Of a DNA stretch of 41,403 bases, positions 41,280 to 41,403 are shown in pieces. The notes below the pieces were generated by a model, which made no database searches, was not told the DNA's origin, and saw nothing but the letters and a program-made list of their open reading frames with translations. The position numbers and the translations under genes are program-made. Source of the DNA: Bacillota bacterium. Lineage in GTDB: Bacteria; Bacillota; Clostridia; DSM-8532. The stretch covers positions 1 through 41,403 of the forward strand of contig JAEYOK010000019.1 in NCBI GenBank assembly GCA_023411795.1, given 5' to 3'. Numbering within the stretch: the first letter of the stretch is position 1; every line of letters begins with the position of its first letter.

Positions 41280-41403
41280 TGGTATGCACCCCGTCAAGTA
41301 GACAATGAAATATTTAAAATTTTGGGATTGCTGTTCGAGTGTTCGGGCAGCAATCTTTTTATGCTGCATTCAAACACTTTACATGGAATTCCATCGGTGT
41401 CAT
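41280..41403 (-). mobile_element. IS3-family insertion sequence, right end (runs off the window)
   Basis: The sequence from TGGTATGCACCCCGTC (41280 on) to the transposase tail has the look of an IS3-group element end: a terminal repeat starting with TG, a GTCAAGTAGACA block and a non-coding lead before the reverse-strand transposase. The other end and target duplication lie outside the window. It appears to have entered the terminator of the DUF6320 gene. Confidence 0.65.
41359..41403 (-). CDS. IS3-family transposase, C-terminal end (partial)
   Basis: Only the last 14 codons are inside the window: MTPMEFHVKCLNAA, then TAA at 41359-41361. The TPMEF box followed by a short tail is the usual C-terminus of IS3-family OrfB transposases, just after the integrase core. 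The call rests on this motif and on the terminal-repeat sequence beside it. The rest of the gene is beyond the right edge. Confidence 0.65.
   Translation of the reverse strand: MTPMEFHVKCLNAA

Overview
The window looks like a chromosome segment from a low-GC, anaerobic, polysaccharide-degrading member of the Clostridia. A cellulolytic or hemicellulolytic Ruminiclostridium/Acetivibrio-type relative is my guess from gene content, not a proven assignment. Support comes from strong AGGAGG-type ribosome sites, Gram-positive signal peptides and lipobox, the radical SAM (TIGR03960) / DUF2344 / RNase G trio, ATPase-less ABC importers with YesN/AraC-type regulators, and many carbohydrate-active enzymes. 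I see no rRNA, tRNA, CRISPR array or prophage.

Layout. 1-2400: an RluA-type pseudouridine synthase facing a WYL regulator plus a GyrI-like protein. 2391-7388: a very large secreted alpha-2-macroglobulin without a thioester motif. 7571-9879: alanine dehydrogenase and an msrA-msrB pair. 9880-10499: a gene-poor stretch with coding debris. 10500-13424: an anchored hypothetical protein, serC, and an orphan soluble histidine kinase. 13715-17511: radical SAM, DUF2344 and RNase G genes, with RNase G ending early. 17578-21813: a predicted amino-sugar operon (GntR regulator, NagB-II-type SIS deaminase, sugar kinase with an extra N-terminal domain, PIG-L deacetylase) with a promoter and a DasR/NagR-like operator. 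21923-25030 (minus): galE, a NahK-type N-acetylhexosamine 1-kinase and an NTP-transferase, divergent from an AraC regulator. 26244-37787 (minus): a beta-glucan/oligosaccharide island holding a beta-helix protein, two ABC permeases, a binding lipoprotein, a BadF-type kinase, a GH4 phospho-glycosidase, a GH16 glucanase and a DUF4838 protein. It ends in a deletion scar joining a response-regulator N-terminus to a GH8-like C-terminus. 37931-41260: an AraC regulator, an alcohol-acetyltransferase-like protein and a DUF6320 membrane protein. The window closes in the 3' end of an IS3-family element.

How the genes work together. Three carbohydrate modules sit side by side. The first would take N-acetyl amino sugar to fructose-6-P by deacetylation, phosphorylation and deamination, without NagA. 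The second would activate free N-acetylhexosamine to UDP-sugar (1-kinase, nucleotidyltransferase, and an epimerase whose gatekeeper residue is Cys298). The third would cut beta-glucan outside the cell, import oligosaccharides by an ABC system, phosphorylate them inside with a BadF-family kinase and split them with GH4, so that no PTS is needed. A family of short palindromic repeats with variable arms around a GGGGACG-like core is scattered between genes; one copy supplies the stop codon of the macroglobulin gene.
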